IMG/VR virus record: IMGVR_UViG_3300042938_001544
Coordinates: 1-64,000 of that record
Strand: one strand, 5' to 3'
DNA: 64,000 bases
Source of the DNA: a virus
A program made the position numbers and the translations under genes. Of this stretch, positions 13,879-23,112 are shown one piece after another. Each line of letters begins with the position of its first letter. Positions within the stretch are counted from its first letter, which is position 1. Under the pieces are notes generated by a model. It was not told where the DNA came from. It saw nothing but the letters and a program-made list of their open reading frames with translations, and did no database searches.

Positions 13879-15174
13879 ATGAGTGATTTAAAAAGTATAT
13901 TAACTAGTTTTCACGTACAAGACGAATTAAATCCTAAGATTTGGGATGGGTCAATGGAAAAGATGTCACCTAAAGTTAGGTCACGTCTACTTGAGATTGC
14001 TTATGAGTTTATAGAATTTTTAAACGTTGATATTTTTGTGTCAGACGTTATAATGACAGGTTCATTAGCCAATTATAACTGGTCAAAATTTTCAGACATT
14101 GATTTACACATCTTAGTTGACTTTAATCAATTCTCAAAAACTGAATTACCTTTATACGAAGAATTATTCCAATTAAAAAAAACCATATATAACGACAAAC
14201 ACGATATCACCATCTACGGATATGAAGTTGAGTTATATGTTCAAAATGAAATTGAGTCTCACTTTAGTAGTGGAGTGTATTCTGTTTTATTTGATACATG
14301 GGAAAATGAACCTAAAAAAGAAAATGTTAAAATTGACCTTGAACTGATTAAAAACAAATCAAAACAATGGATGGACATTATTGACGGTGTTATTGAAAGT
14401 GTTAAGGATGAATCTATTGATGACACTAAAAAAATTATCGACAAGTATAAGAAAAAACTTAAAAAATATAGAACTTGCGGATTAGAAGAAGGTGGAGAAT
14501 ATTCTGATGAAAACTTAGTATTTAAAGTATTGAGAAGAAATGGATATATTGAAAAATTATATCAATATCAAGATAATCGTATTGATAAAGAATTATCCTT
14601 GAAAGAATCTACAACAACTATTGGTGGTAATTTTAAAACTGATTTAGAGAACGGTCCAAAAAATCATGGTAGTAGAAAATTAGGTAATTGGCAATCAGAT
14701 AATGCTTGGGATATTTTTGCCCCTCCGAATACAGTTGTTAATTCATATACTAACGGTACTGTAACTAAAATAAGAGATACTGGTAAAAATTCTGGAAAAA
14801 TTTATGGAACACAAGTATCGATTAAAGGGTCTGACGGATTTCCTGATATTTTTTACACTCACGTTAAAAATGTAAAATTAAAGAACGGAGATACAATTAA
14901 AGTTGGTGATTACATTGGAGTTGTTTCTGAATGGGTTGGACATGACACAATGACTCATGTGCACATAGGATTACCTTATGGGGAACATATTAGAGAATTG
15001 TTAAAAAATTCTGGAAAAATTTTCACTAATAAATTGGGTACTGATTATAAAGATGATAGTAATAATGACGAAACTGATTACGACGAGACTGTTATCACCA
15101 AAGGTATCGAAGGAAGTAATAAAGAAGTTAGTAATTGGTTAGAACCATTATTATCGACATTAGGATTTAAATAA
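13879..15174 (+). CDS. Fusion of a nucleotidyltransferase domain and an M23-type peptidase domain
   Basis: 431 residues. The N-terminal domain (about 25-190) has the polymerase-beta-like nucleotidyltransferase signature GSLANYNWSKFSDIDLHI (G61-S62, D73, D75), with a third acidic residue probably in YEVELYV. A linker of charged helices follows. From about 250 a LytM/M23 fold is seen: SDNAWDIFAPPNTVV (metal Asp; the usual first His is Asp/Asn here), YTHVKNVKLKNGDTIKVGDYIG and THVHIGLPYG (HxH). The C-terminus SNWLEPLLSTLGFK matches the tail of the M15 protein at 5119. It is probably a virion-associated cell-wall enzyme; what the nucleotidyltransferase does is unknown. Either domain could be inactive. 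Confidence 0.87.
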   Translation: MSDLKSILTSFHVQDELNPKIWDGSMEKMSPKVRSRLLEIAYEFIEFLNVDIFVSDVIMTGSLANYNWSKFSDIDLHILVDFNQFSKTELPLYEELFQLKKTIYNDKHDITIYGYEVELYVQNEIESHFSSGVYSVLFDTWENEPKKENVKIDLELIKNKSKQWMDIIDGVIESVKDESIDDTKKIIDKYKKKLKKYRTCGLEEGGEYSDENLVFKVLRRNGYIEKLYQYQDNRIDKELSLKESTTTIGGNFKTDLENGPKNHGSRKLGNWQSDNAWDIFAPPNTVVNSYTNGTVTKIRDTGKNSGKIYGTQVSIKGSDGFPDIFYTHVKNVKLKNGDTIKVGDYIGVVSEWVGHDTMTHVHIGLPYGEHIRELLKNSGKIFTNKLGTDYKDDSNNDETDYDETVITKGIEGSNKEVSNWLEPLLSTLGFK

Positions 15175-15218
15175 ATGATTCAATTACGTTAGAACGATAA
15201 CATTTTTGATTCTGAATA

Positions 15219-15225
15219 TATTTAT
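15219..15225 (+). promoter_or_regulatory. Putative late promoter element TATTTAT
   Basis: ATATATTTATATATAA, 32 nt before the ATG at 15258. It would drive the gene block 15258-21033. Confidence 0.68.
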
Positions 15226-15257
15226 ATATAAAATAATTTTAAAAAAAAAACAAAATA

Positions 15258-16598
15258 ATGGGAAACTTAAAACCAATTGGAAGTGAAAAATTACAAGGTA
15301 TGGATAAAATCAACCGTATCATTGAAATTTCTAGATATAATGAAAATACTCCGACGCCTATAAATGAAGATAAATCAATCGAATATAGAAAGACTTTATC
15401 TGACGGAAACAATTATCAAATTGTTAAAGAAAAAAATGGGTACGTAATTAAAAAATCACTAACTGAATCTGTTGGTGAAAATGATTACTTAGAACCAATG
15501 AAAAATAGAAAATACTATTCTTCTTATTCGCAAGCGTTCAAACGTCTTAACTTAATTGCTAAAGAGGTTAATATTAATGAAGGATATGAATCAAATGTTT
15601 CATTATTTGGTGAGAGCGATATTGATGAAAAAGCGGCGACAAAATACATTTTGAAAATGGGGGAAACTAAGGAACAAGCGGCACCCGCTCCTGCACCCGC
15701 TCCCGCTCCTGCACCCGCTCCCGCTCCTGCACCCTCACCCGCTCCTGCACCGACAGACGATTTAGGTATGGAAGATGATATGAGTATGGAAGAACCTGAA
15801 GGTGAAGAAATGGAACAACCTGAAGAAGATGAAGTTATTACATTAAAAGTTATTCAAAAATTAACAGGTAAATTAGCTCAGAAATTAAGAGCTTTCCAAG
15901 ACACTCAAGAAGATGAGGAACCAATGACATCTAAAGACATTAAATATGTTATTAATTCTATCTTATCAGCATTGAATTTAGAATCATTGGATGAAGAAGA
16001 TAAAGAAGATATTTTAAATAAACTTGAGGGTATTGAATCTGAGGAAGAATTTGGTGGTGAAGAAATGGATATGGAAGAACCTGAGGGTGACGAAATGGGT
16101 ATGGAAGAACCTGAAGGTGAAATGGCTGAGGGTGATTCTGGCATGTTTGATGATGAAGACGAAGCACTTTCTGCGGGTAAAAAATTAGCAGATAATATTT
16201 TTGGTGAAGGTCATGATGAAGAAGATGGTGAAGAATATCGTTCAAAAATTAAAGGTGTTAACCCAAAACATGGTAAACACATGGAAGATGTTATCGAAGG
16301 ACTTTTTACCGAATCTAAAGTTGATGACATATTAAAAAAATACTTCAAGGTTGAGGAAAACGAACGTAATTTAATCGAAGCTAAAAAACAAAAACTTAAT
16401 TTAATTAAAGAAAACAAATCAAAAACGATTAGTAAAATTAAGATTGTTTCTGAAAGTATTTCTCAAGAAGTTGCATCAACTAAATTGGTTTCCAAATACC
16501 CTAACGCTAAATTAGTGGGTAAAACAAATCACAAAAATTTAGTTTTTGAAATGAATAATAAACAACTTAGAGTTACGGTTAAAGGTCAGATACTATAA
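15258..16598 (+). CDS. Acidic low-complexity protein with Pro-Ala repeats, probable virion or prohead protein
   Basis: 446 residues. The N-terminal 130 residues are structured (SYSQAFKRLNLIAKEVN). Residues about 140-168 are a run of Pro-Ala dipeptides, followed by an acidic Met/Glu/Pro/Gly-rich region (MEEPEGEEMEQPEEDE, repeated GDEMGMEEPEG). The last 130 residues are basic and helical with a C-terminal beta segment (NLVFEMNNKQLRVTVKG). The composition resembles the gp22-like scaffold at 25722 and its position is upstream of terminase, so a head or neck assembly role is plausible, but I know no homologue. Its stop overlaps the next ATG. Confidence 0.8.
   Translation: MGNLKPIGSEKLQGMDKINRIIEISRYNENTPTPINEDKSIEYRKTLSDGNNYQIVKEKNGYVIKKSLTESVGENDYLEPMKNRKYYSSYSQAFKRLNLIAKEVNINEGYESNVSLFGESDIDEKAATKYILKMGETKEQAAPAPAPAPAPAPAPAPAPSPAPAPTDDLGMEDDMSMEEPEGEEMEQPEEDEVITLKVIQKLTGKLAQKLRAFQDTQEDEEPMTSKDIKYVINSILSALNLESLDEEDKEDILNKLEGIESEEEFGGEEMDMEEPEGDEMGMEEPEGEMAEGDSGMFDDEDEALSAGKKLADNIFGEGHDEEDGEEYRSKIKGVNPKHGKHMEDVIEGLFTESKVDDILKKYFKVEENERNLIEAKKQKLNLIKENKSKTISKIKIVSESISQEVASTKLVSKYPNAKLVGKTNHKNLVFEMNNKQLRVTVKGQIL
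15680..15755 (+). repeat. Pro-Ala coding repeat (CCCGCTCCTGCA-type units)
   Basis: Tandem 6-12 bp units encode alternating Pro-Ala. This local GC-rich block stands out in an AT-rich genome and makes a rigid linker. Confidence 0.85.
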
Positions 16599-17008
16599 TG
16601 AGTTATTTAATATATGTTAATGAATTAGGCCCTAATTATAAGGGAGATAACATATATGAATTCATATTTTCTGATACTTTAGAAAAAATATGGGGGGATA
16701 ATTGGGAGTCAAAACCATCAAATGGTTACCCACTACCACCTGATTTAGAATTTATACGAAAAGTAGGAACTCTAAAAGATGACCAAGTTACATTATCAGT
16801 TATCCAAAATTCTGATTACTTCTCAATGATGGATTCTATGGATGGAGTAATTGCGATGGCTTGGGAGAACGAAAGTGATGATGTCGATTTTGACCATCAA
16901 AAAAGATTAGTGTTTAGATTCGGTGACGAAGAAACCACAGTCAAAGATAAATTATATGAACGTGATATCGTTTTAGAATTTGAAAAAAAGGTTGTCTATG
17001 AAAACTAA
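16598..17008 (+). CDS. Hypothetical protein, 136 residues
   Basis: Starts on the last A of the preceding stop (TAATG). The sequence (MSYLIYVNELGPNYKGDNIYEFIFSD, then GDNWESKPSNGYPLPPD) looks globular and acidic, without recognisable motifs. Conserved-looking segments MDSMDGVIAMAWE and RLVFRFGDEE suggest a small alpha/beta fold. Cotranscribed with head genes and therefore likely a minor virion or assembly protein. Confidence 0.78.
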   Translation: MSYLIYVNELGPNYKGDNIYEFIFSDTLEKIWGDNWESKPSNGYPLPPDLEFIRKVGTLKDDQVTLSVIQNSDYFSMMDSMDGVIAMAWENESDDVDFDHQKRLVFRFGDEETTVKDKLYERDIVLEFEKKVVYEN

Positions 17009-17927
17009 CCAAAAACAATTAAAATTAATACAACACGGGTTGAAGGCTTCCACTGTCACTAAATTAAGTGAATCACAAGTGGATATTTTGTTTAACAGAC
17101 TGAATGAGTCTAAAAAAGAAAATAAAGAACAAGTTACCAAAACTACTGAGCCCGCTAAAGAAATTGTTAATATAGGAACTCAAGGAGGTGAATTACCAAA
17201 TAACCCAACAGGAAAGGGATATAAGGTTGAGAAAAAACCTGATGGTACTATGAAAGCAACACCTATGGAGACTGAAATGACCGAAGACACTGATTCTGAA
17301 ATGAATTGGTTAATGAAAGGTGATACACAAGACCCAGTTCAAAAAGGACCTACAGGTGACGGTGACCCTGATTCATTACAAGAGTATAAAAATCTTGCGG
17401 AAAAATTTGAGTCTAAAAAACAACAAAAATATTTCTTCGCCAAATGCGGTGATGGTAAAACAAAAGAACAAAAAAAATGGTGTAAAATGGCTGAAGAATT
17501 TGCCGATAAAACAAACTTTAAAAAGTTACCTGAAAAGAAAAAAACTGAAGCTAAAGAAAGCGGTTTAAATAATTTAGTTAATAAAGTTTCTGCGGCATAT
17601 GCTGGTGGAGTAAAAAATAAGTTGAATTCCATCTCCCCAAGCGTTACATTTGGTGAGAACGAAATAGAGAAAAAAATTATGAAGTTAGTGGAAAAACATA
17701 TCACACCAAAAATGACTAAGCAGGAATTCCTTAATTTAGTTAAAGAACAAGGTACTAAAACGGCGCCATCAAGACCAGGGGTTAAACCTGATGTTGATAC
17801 CCCAACAAGACCCTCAAAACCTGCAACACCGTACCAACCTAAGCCAGGAGTTAAACCAGCCCCTAAAGCGAAAACAAAGGTACCAAGTTGGTTATCATTT
17901 AAATCATTAGGAATTAAATTAAAGTAA
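16998..17927 (+). CDS. Hypothetical basic protein of the head gene block, 309 residues
   Basis: The start ATG 16998 overlaps the preceding gene by 11 bp; a TTG at 16980 would add six residues and is less likely. The N-terminus (QLKLIQHGLKASTVTKLSESQVDILFNRLNES) is helical, the middle is Lys/Glu-rich, and the C-terminus is a Pro/Lys tail (SRPGVKPDVDTPTRPSKP) ending SWLSFKSLGIKLK. No family recognised. The long minus-strand frame across it is a shadow. Confidence 0.78.
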   Translation: MKTNQKQLKLIQHGLKASTVTKLSESQVDILFNRLNESKKENKEQVTKTTEPAKEIVNIGTQGGELPNNPTGKGYKVEKKPDGTMKATPMETEMTEDTDSEMNWLMKGDTQDPVQKGPTGDGDPDSLQEYKNLAEKFESKKQQKYFFAKCGDGKTKEQKKWCKMAEEFADKTNFKKLPEKKKTEAKESGLNNLVNKVSAAYAGGVKNKLNSISPSVTFGENEIEKKIMKLVEKHITPKMTKQEFLNLVKEQGTKTAPSRPGVKPDVDTPTRPSKPATPYQPKPGVKPAPKAKTKVPSWLSFKSLGIKLK

Positions 17928-17931
17928 GAAA

Positions 17932-19257
17932 ATGAGTCTAAATCCAAATACAGAAAAAAATCTAAAAGTTAAAAAATTTTTAGAAAAAAAATTAGTTAGT
18001 GAAGGTTTAACTAATAGTGAACGTAGTCTTTTAAGTGAGTTAAAAAATAACTTAAAAGAAGCTCCTATTGATTATGAAGGCCCTGAAAGAATGGAACCTG
18101 GTATTGAAAGAAAAATTACATCCAAAGGGACTCCTTATAATAACTTTCCAGCAATCCCTAATATGGATATGGATAAGGATTATATTGAATTAATCTCCTC
18201 AAAAAGATTTAAAGATTCTGTAGATAAAGTTAGAAGAGCCATGGGTGATACCAGAGCAATCCAAGGAGCGAATCCATTAAATTCATTAATGATGACCGCA
18301 ATGCAATCGCTACAAACAGTTGTGTCGATTCAAATGCAAAACAAAGAAGTTTTAGAACAACTTGCGGTTGATTTAGTTATTAAAGAAATGGGTATTCCTG
18401 AAGGAGCGATGCAGTTTGATGCTAAATTGGTTATGCAACCAATGGGAGCGTCTCAAGGAATGCAAGAAGAACCTGAAATGCCAAGTGAAGAAGAAATCGA
18501 AGAGTTTATGGGTGATGCCGAAACATTTGATTTGGAGAGAGCGAAAAGAAGATTTATTAACTCACTTATTCAAGGGGCCGCCTTCAAAGGGGGACATATG
18601 TTTAATTTAGTTTCAAGAGAACTTAATGACGTTGACCCTAGATTAATGAATTTATACACCGTGTCGCAATCTTTAATGGAACACGCATATTGGTTATTCC
18701 CTGATATGGAAGGAATGGCTGGCGGTGGCGGTGGTCAAATGGGACAATCAGAAGTTGATACCGAAACAGACCCACCAACAGTAAAAGCGAGGGCAATGAC
18801 GTTCCCACTTTTAGTTCATGAATTGGTTAAAGGTGTTTATGAAATATTTGGTACTCACGGTTTACCTGATGACCCAAGACAACAAGAAATGATTATGAAG
18901 GCTGAGGATACTTTACCAGCTGAGATTTGGGATTCTCGTTTAGGACCAATTTTTTGGGAAAAATTCTTAGAGGCTTACCCGATGGAATTGTTTGATGAGG
19001 ATATGAAACATATCCAACACTACTTATTTATGAGATTTTCTAAATTAAATGCTGAAGAATTTTTCAGAGTTGCTAAACTTATACTTTCAGGTAACCCACA
19101 AGGAACTCAATTTATTCAGAGAATGGTTAATGAAATCGTTACTGAACTGAAACAATATGATGCTGAAGAAGCGTTAAGTGGTGGTGATGATGAAGAAGAT
19201 GACGATGATGGATTAGATGATTTCTTAAGTGGTTTAGGTATATCAAGACCAAAATAA
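17932..19257 (+). CDS. Hypothetical head-module protein, 441 residues, upstream of terminase
   Basis: Mostly alpha-helical and Met/Glu-rich (MQFDAKLVMQPMGASQGMQEEPEMPSEEEIEEFMGD), with a conserved-looking core (FINSLIQGAAFKGGHMFNLV; AMTFPLLVHELVKGVYEIFGTHGL) and an acidic tail (GGDDEEDDDDGLDD). It lies 4 bp after the previous gene and 6 bp before the large terminase. The place corresponds to where small terminase (gp16) or neck genes lie in T4, but I cannot match it to gp16; the length is too large for a typical small terminase. Confidence 0.8.
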   Translation: MSLNPNTEKNLKVKKFLEKKLVSEGLTNSERSLLSELKNNLKEAPIDYEGPERMEPGIERKITSKGTPYNNFPAIPNMDMDKDYIELISSKRFKDSVDKVRRAMGDTRAIQGANPLNSLMMTAMQSLQTVVSIQMQNKEVLEQLAVDLVIKEMGIPEGAMQFDAKLVMQPMGASQGMQEEPEMPSEEEIEEFMGDAETFDLERAKRRFINSLIQGAAFKGGHMFNLVSRELNDVDPRLMNLYTVSQSLMEHAYWLFPDMEGMAGGGGGQMGQSEVDTETDPPTVKARAMTFPLLVHELVKGVYEIFGTHGLPDDPRQQEMIMKAEDTLPAEIWDSRLGPIFWEKFLEAYPMELFDEDMKHIQHYLFMRFSKLNAEEFFRVAKLILSGNPQGTQFIQRMVNEIVTELKQYDAEEALSGGDDEEDDDDGLDDFLSGLGISRPK

Positions 19258-19263
19258 TGAAAC

Positions 19264-21033
19264 ATGTCAAATTTAACCAGAGAACAGGTACTAATAGAGT
19301 ACGTAAAATGTCATAAGGACGTACAATATGCGTTAAAAACATATCTACAAACATACGATAACACAGTTTCTAAATACGTACCGTTAGAATTATTTCCTGA
19401 CCAAGTATCATTACTTGAGGATTACGAAAATTACAACGAAAATATTGCCTTAAAATATCGACAAGCGGGTGTATCTACGGTTACCGCAGCTTGGGCTTCG
19501 ATGAAACTTTCTTTTGCTAAGAAAAACAAACCCGAAAAAATCCTTATAATAGCCAATAAACTTGATACGTCATTAGAGATGGCTAACAAGATTAGAGCTT
19601 TTATCAGTCAATGGCCAAGTTGGGTCGGTATTGATTTTGCGGTAGAAAAAAACTCACAAAAACATTATAAACTAAATAACGGTAGTGAGGTTAAAGCCGT
19701 TGCAACATCTAAAGATGCCTTACGTGGATTTACACCAACAATACTTGTATTTGATGAGGCGGCATTTATCGAGGCCGACAGTGATTTTTGGGCAGCTTGT
19801 ATGGCGTCCTTATCTACAGGTGGTAAAGTAATCGTAGTCTCAACACCAAATGGTTATGACCGAATTTATTATGAGATATACGACCAAGCGTTAAGGAATA
19901 TGAATGACTTCAGGATTTCTGAAATGTATTGGTACCGTGACCCTCGTTACACAAAAGATTTATATTTGGTTAAAACCGACGATATGATTCACTATCTTTT
20001 AAATAAAGAAGAATACAGTGAAAAAGATATACTCAGTTGGTCCCATATACCCGCACACGAAAGAGATTATAAAGAACTGAGAGAATTAATGAATCAAGGT
20101 TATAAACCTTGCTCGTCTTGGTTTGAAGCGATGGTTAAGAAATTAAAATATGATAAACGTAAAGTATCTCAGGAGTTGGAATGTAACTTCTTAGGTTCAG
20201 GTGATAACGTATTTGATTCTAAAATGTTACAAACAATTAGAGAAAATTCTATTGTAGAACCCAAGAATAAAATGATGGGTAATGCTTTGTGGATTTGGAA
20301 AGAACCTGTCGTTGGACATAAATACATTATGGGGGTCGACGTTTCTCGTGGGGATAGTGAAGACTTTAGTTCGTTCCAAATCATTGATTTTGACGAAAGA
20401 GAACAAGTTGCGGAATATGTTGGTAAATTACCTCCTGATACTATGGCGGAAATTTGTTATAAATGGGCCAACATGTATTCATGTTTTATTGTGATTGATA
20501 TCACAGGTGGAATGGGAGTTTCCACCTCAAGAAAATTACAGGAAATGGGTTATAAAGACTTATATGTTGATGGTGTTGACACCGCTAATAAGTGGAAATA
20601 CGATTCTAAGTCCCATGAAAAAATACCAGGAATTAATTTTAATAATAAAAGAGTTCAAATTATTGCTTCATTTGAAGAAGGGATGAGACATGGGTTTAAA
20701 ATCTACAGTTCAAGACTTTTCAATGAAATGAATACTTTCATTTACATTAATGGTCGTCCTGACCACCAAAAAGGACATCATGATGACTTAATTATGTCAG
20801 TCGCCATGGCAACTTATGTTGCTGAGTCGTCATTTAGTAATTTAACTAAAGTTGTCGAACATACTAAGGCAATGATTGAGTCTTGGGCGGTTAGCAATAA
20901 TGACCAAGTTGCGAAAAATTTAGAATTTAATCCTGTTATACCACACATGTCAGAAAGAATAGGTCAATATAATAATCAGAACATGTCTAAAGAAGATTAT
21001 CAAAAGTACGGTTGGTTATTTGGTATTAGATAA
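19264..21033 (+). CDS. terL: Large terminase subunit (T4 gp17-like)
   Basis: 589 residues. N-terminal packaging ATPase: Walker A-like RQAGVST (66-72), Walker B LVFDEA (161-166) and the coupling motif VVSTPNG. C-terminal RNase H-like nuclease: GVDVSRGDSED (about 357-367, first acidic residue), FIVIDITGG and HHDDLIMSVAMA near residue 505. It pumps DNA into the prohead through the portal and cuts the concatemer at headful. Length is close to T4 gp17 (610). No intron or inserted endonuclease is seen. Confidence 0.97.
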   Translation: MSNLTREQVLIEYVKCHKDVQYALKTYLQTYDNTVSKYVPLELFPDQVSLLEDYENYNENIALKYRQAGVSTVTAAWASMKLSFAKKNKPEKILIIANKLDTSLEMANKIRAFISQWPSWVGIDFAVEKNSQKHYKLNNGSEVKAVATSKDALRGFTPTILVFDEAAFIEADSDFWAACMASLSTGGKVIVVSTPNGYDRIYYEIYDQALRNMNDFRISEMYWYRDPRYTKDLYLVKTDDMIHYLLNKEEYSEKDILSWSHIPAHERDYKELRELMNQGYKPCSSWFEAMVKKLKYDKRKVSQELECNFLGSGDNVFDSKMLQTIRENSIVEPKNKMMGNALWIWKEPVVGHKYIMGVDVSRGDSEDFSSFQIIDFDEREQVAEYVGKLPPDTMAEICYKWANMYSCFIVIDITGGMGVSTSRKLQEMGYKDLYVDGVDTANKWKYDSKSHEKIPGINFNNKRVQIIASFEEGMRHGFKIYSSRLFNEMNTFIYINGRPDHQKGHHDDLIMSVAMATYVAESSFSNLTKVVEHTKAMIESWAVSNNDQVAKNLEFNPVIPHMSERIGQYNNQNMSKEDYQKYGWLFGIR

Positions 21034-21040
21034 TATTTAT
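21034..21040 (+). promoter_or_regulatory. Putative late promoter element TATTTAT
   Basis: TAATATTTATTAATAA lies just after the terminase stop and 14 nt before the small ORF at 21055. Confidence 0.65.
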
Positions 21041-21054
21041 TAATAAAATATCAC

Positions 21055-21210
21055 ATGGGACTAACTTCTAGAAAAAAATCGGGGAACAAACTTAATGGTA
21101 GTAAATTAAACGTACCTGGTCAGGGTATTAGTAATGTTAGACCTGGTGGTGATAATAAAATAAACCAACAAAAGGGTGACCCTAATGGAAAGAAAGGTAA
21201 ACAAAATTAA
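21055..21210 (+). CDS. Small basic Gly/Lys/Asn-rich protein, 51 residues
   Basis: An intact short frame from ATG 21055 to TAA 21210 between terminase and portal. The product starts MGLTSRKKSGNKLNGSKLNV and ends in a KGKQN tail. It is basic and probably disordered. The good start context (TATTTAT element upstream) and lack of any competing frame support it. It could bind DNA or the acidic scaffold, but no homologue is known to me. Confidence 0.68.
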   Translation: MGLTSRKKSGNKLNGSKLNVPGQGISNVRPGGDNKINQQKGDPNGKKGKQN

Positions 21211-21247
21211 CTATTTAATTATAGATAATTAGAATTAAATTTATTAC

Positions 21248-23092
21248 ATGGAAAACAATCAAAATAATCAATTTACAGTTTGGCAGAGGCTATCTCAAGC
21301 CTTCGGTCCTAACGCCCTGTTAAATCAAGATTATCCAACATATAAGTTAGACAAGACTGAGTTATTAAAAACGACATCAAAACAGGAATACGATAAAGAA
21401 AAATTACAAGCTCAACAAACGTATTACTTAGCCAATCAATGGACTAAAATTGAGAGTAACTTATACACTCAAGCGGTTTATTATGAACCAACAAGATTAG
21501 CATCATTCTATGATTATGAATCAATGGAATATACTCCTGAAATTTCGGCGGCTTTAGATATCTACGGTGAAGAATCAACAACTGTTGACCAAAATGGTTA
21601 CATGTTACAAATATATTCAGAATCTAAACGTATTAAATCAATCTTAATTGACTTGTTTAATAATGTTTTAGATATCAATACTAATTTACCGATGTGGACA
21701 AGAAATACCGCAAAATACGGTGATAATTTTGTTTATTTAAAATTAGATGCTGAAAAAGGTATTGTTGGATGTATGCAATTACCAAATATTGAGATTGAAC
21801 GACTTGAAAGAGGTATGGCGGCAAAATCGGCAAACGTCGAGGAACCCGCAGAAAATAAAGGTTTAAGATTTAAGTGGAAGGCTAAAGACATGGAATTTAA
21901 TTCATGGGAAATTGCCCACTTTAGATTATTAGGTGATGATAGAAAATTACCTTATGGTACTTCTATGTTAGAAAAAGCGAGACGTATTTGGAAACAATTA
22001 TTATTATCGGAAGACGCAATGTTAATCTATCGTACCTCAAGAGCCCCTGAAAGACGTGTCTTTAAAGTCTTTGTAGGTAATATGGACGATAAAGATGTTG
22101 AGTCGTATGTACAACGTGTTGCGAACAAATTCAAACGTAGTCAGGTTGTTGATAGTCAATCAGGTAATGTTGATATGAGATTTAATCAAATGGCGGTTGA
22201 CCAAGATTATTTTATTCCTGTACGTGACCCTGCTCAAGCATCTCCAATTGAGACTCTACCAGGTGCACAGAATTTAGCGGAGATTGCCGATATTGAATAC
22301 ATCCAAAAGAAATTATTAACCGCCCTTAGAGTTCCTAAAGCGTTTTTAGGGTTTGAGGAAGTTGTTGGTGATGGTAAGAATTTATCATTACAAGATATCC
22401 GTTTCGCAAGAACAATTAATAGAATTCAAAAATCTATGATTGCGGAAATGAATAAAATAGCTATCATCCATTTATTCTTATTAGGGTTTGAAGATGAATT
22501 GTCAAACTTTACATTAGGTTTAACTAACCCATCAACACAGGCCGATTTATTAAAAATTGATGTTTGGAAAGAAAAAGTTTTATTATATAAAGATGCAGTA
22601 ACGGCAATCGAAGGTATTGCACCAGTTTCTGTAACTTGGGCTAAGAAACACGTATTAGGATTCTCTGATGAAGAAATTAAATTAGATTTACAACAACAAC
22701 GTATTGAAAAAGCGGTTGGTGCTGAATTAACTAACACGGCGACTATTATCAGTCATACAGGTGTATTTGACAATATTGATAAACTATATGGTGTTAAATC
22801 AGGCGCAACTCAAACTGTGGGAGCAACCCCACCACCTCCAGGAGGTGAATCAAGTGGTGGAGGATTAGGAGCACCTGAAGATATGGGTGGAGGGGCTCCA
22901 ATACCACCACCACCAGGACCTGAACCAGGAGGTGAAGCGGAGATAACACCTGAATCATATAAACGTGATAACTTAACAATTTTATTAGAAAGTGATAACT
23001 TAACAGATTCGGATTCATTTATTGATTTGTCTAAAGCAAGAAATTCTTTAGGTGAAATGGAAAAAGAGTTAAACAAACTTCTAAAAGACTGA
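21248..23092 (+). CDS. Portal protein (T4 gp20-like)
   Basis: 614 residues. Motifs typical of gp20-type portals include EYTPEISAALDIYGEES near 95-110, the RNTAKYGDNFVYL region, and the clip/stem helices around 300-420 (RVPKAFLGFEEVVGDGKNLSLQDIRFARTINRIQKSMIAEMNK). The C-terminal 100 residues are Gly/Pro-rich (GATPPPPGGESSGGGLG) and end in an acidic helix. It forms the dodecameric DNA gate and head assembly initiator at one capsid vertex. An AATTTAT variant of the late element is at 21238-21244. Confidence 0.95.
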   Translation: MENNQNNQFTVWQRLSQAFGPNALLNQDYPTYKLDKTELLKTTSKQEYDKEKLQAQQTYYLANQWTKIESNLYTQAVYYEPTRLASFYDYESMEYTPEISAALDIYGEESTTVDQNGYMLQIYSESKRIKSILIDLFNNVLDINTNLPMWTRNTAKYGDNFVYLKLDAEKGIVGCMQLPNIEIERLERGMAAKSANVEEPAENKGLRFKWKAKDMEFNSWEIAHFRLLGDDRKLPYGTSMLEKARRIWKQLLLSEDAMLIYRTSRAPERRVFKVFVGNMDDKDVESYVQRVANKFKRSQVVDSQSGNVDMRFNQMAVDQDYFIPVRDPAQASPIETLPGAQNLAEIADIEYIQKKLLTALRVPKAFLGFEEVVGDGKNLSLQDIRFARTINRIQKSMIAEMNKIAIIHLFLLGFEDELSNFTLGLTNPSTQADLLKIDVWKEKVLLYKDAVTAIEGIAPVSVTWAKKHVLGFSDEEIKLDLQQQRIEKAVGAELTNTATIISHTGVFDNIDKLYGVKSGATQTVGATPPPPGGESSGGGLGAPEDMGGGAPIPPPPGPEPGGEAEITPESYKRDNLTILLESDNLTDSDSFIDLSKARNSLGEMEKELNKLLKD

Positions 23093-23099
23093 TATTTAT
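23093..23099 (+). promoter_or_regulatory. Putative late promoter element TATTTAT
   Basis: GATATTTATAAATAAAA directly after the portal stop and 13 nt before the ATG at 23113. Confidence 0.66.
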
Positions 23100-23112
23100 A
23101 AATAAAAAAGAG

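Noticed and set aside
15905-16417. Overlapping minus-strand frames opposite the Pro-Ala/acidic protein
   Set aside because: Low-complexity shadows of acidic codons.
17339-17947. 202-codon minus-strand frame opposite the 16998-17927 gene
   Set aside because: Lies antisense to a gene embedded in a continuous + strand operon; no promoter seen.
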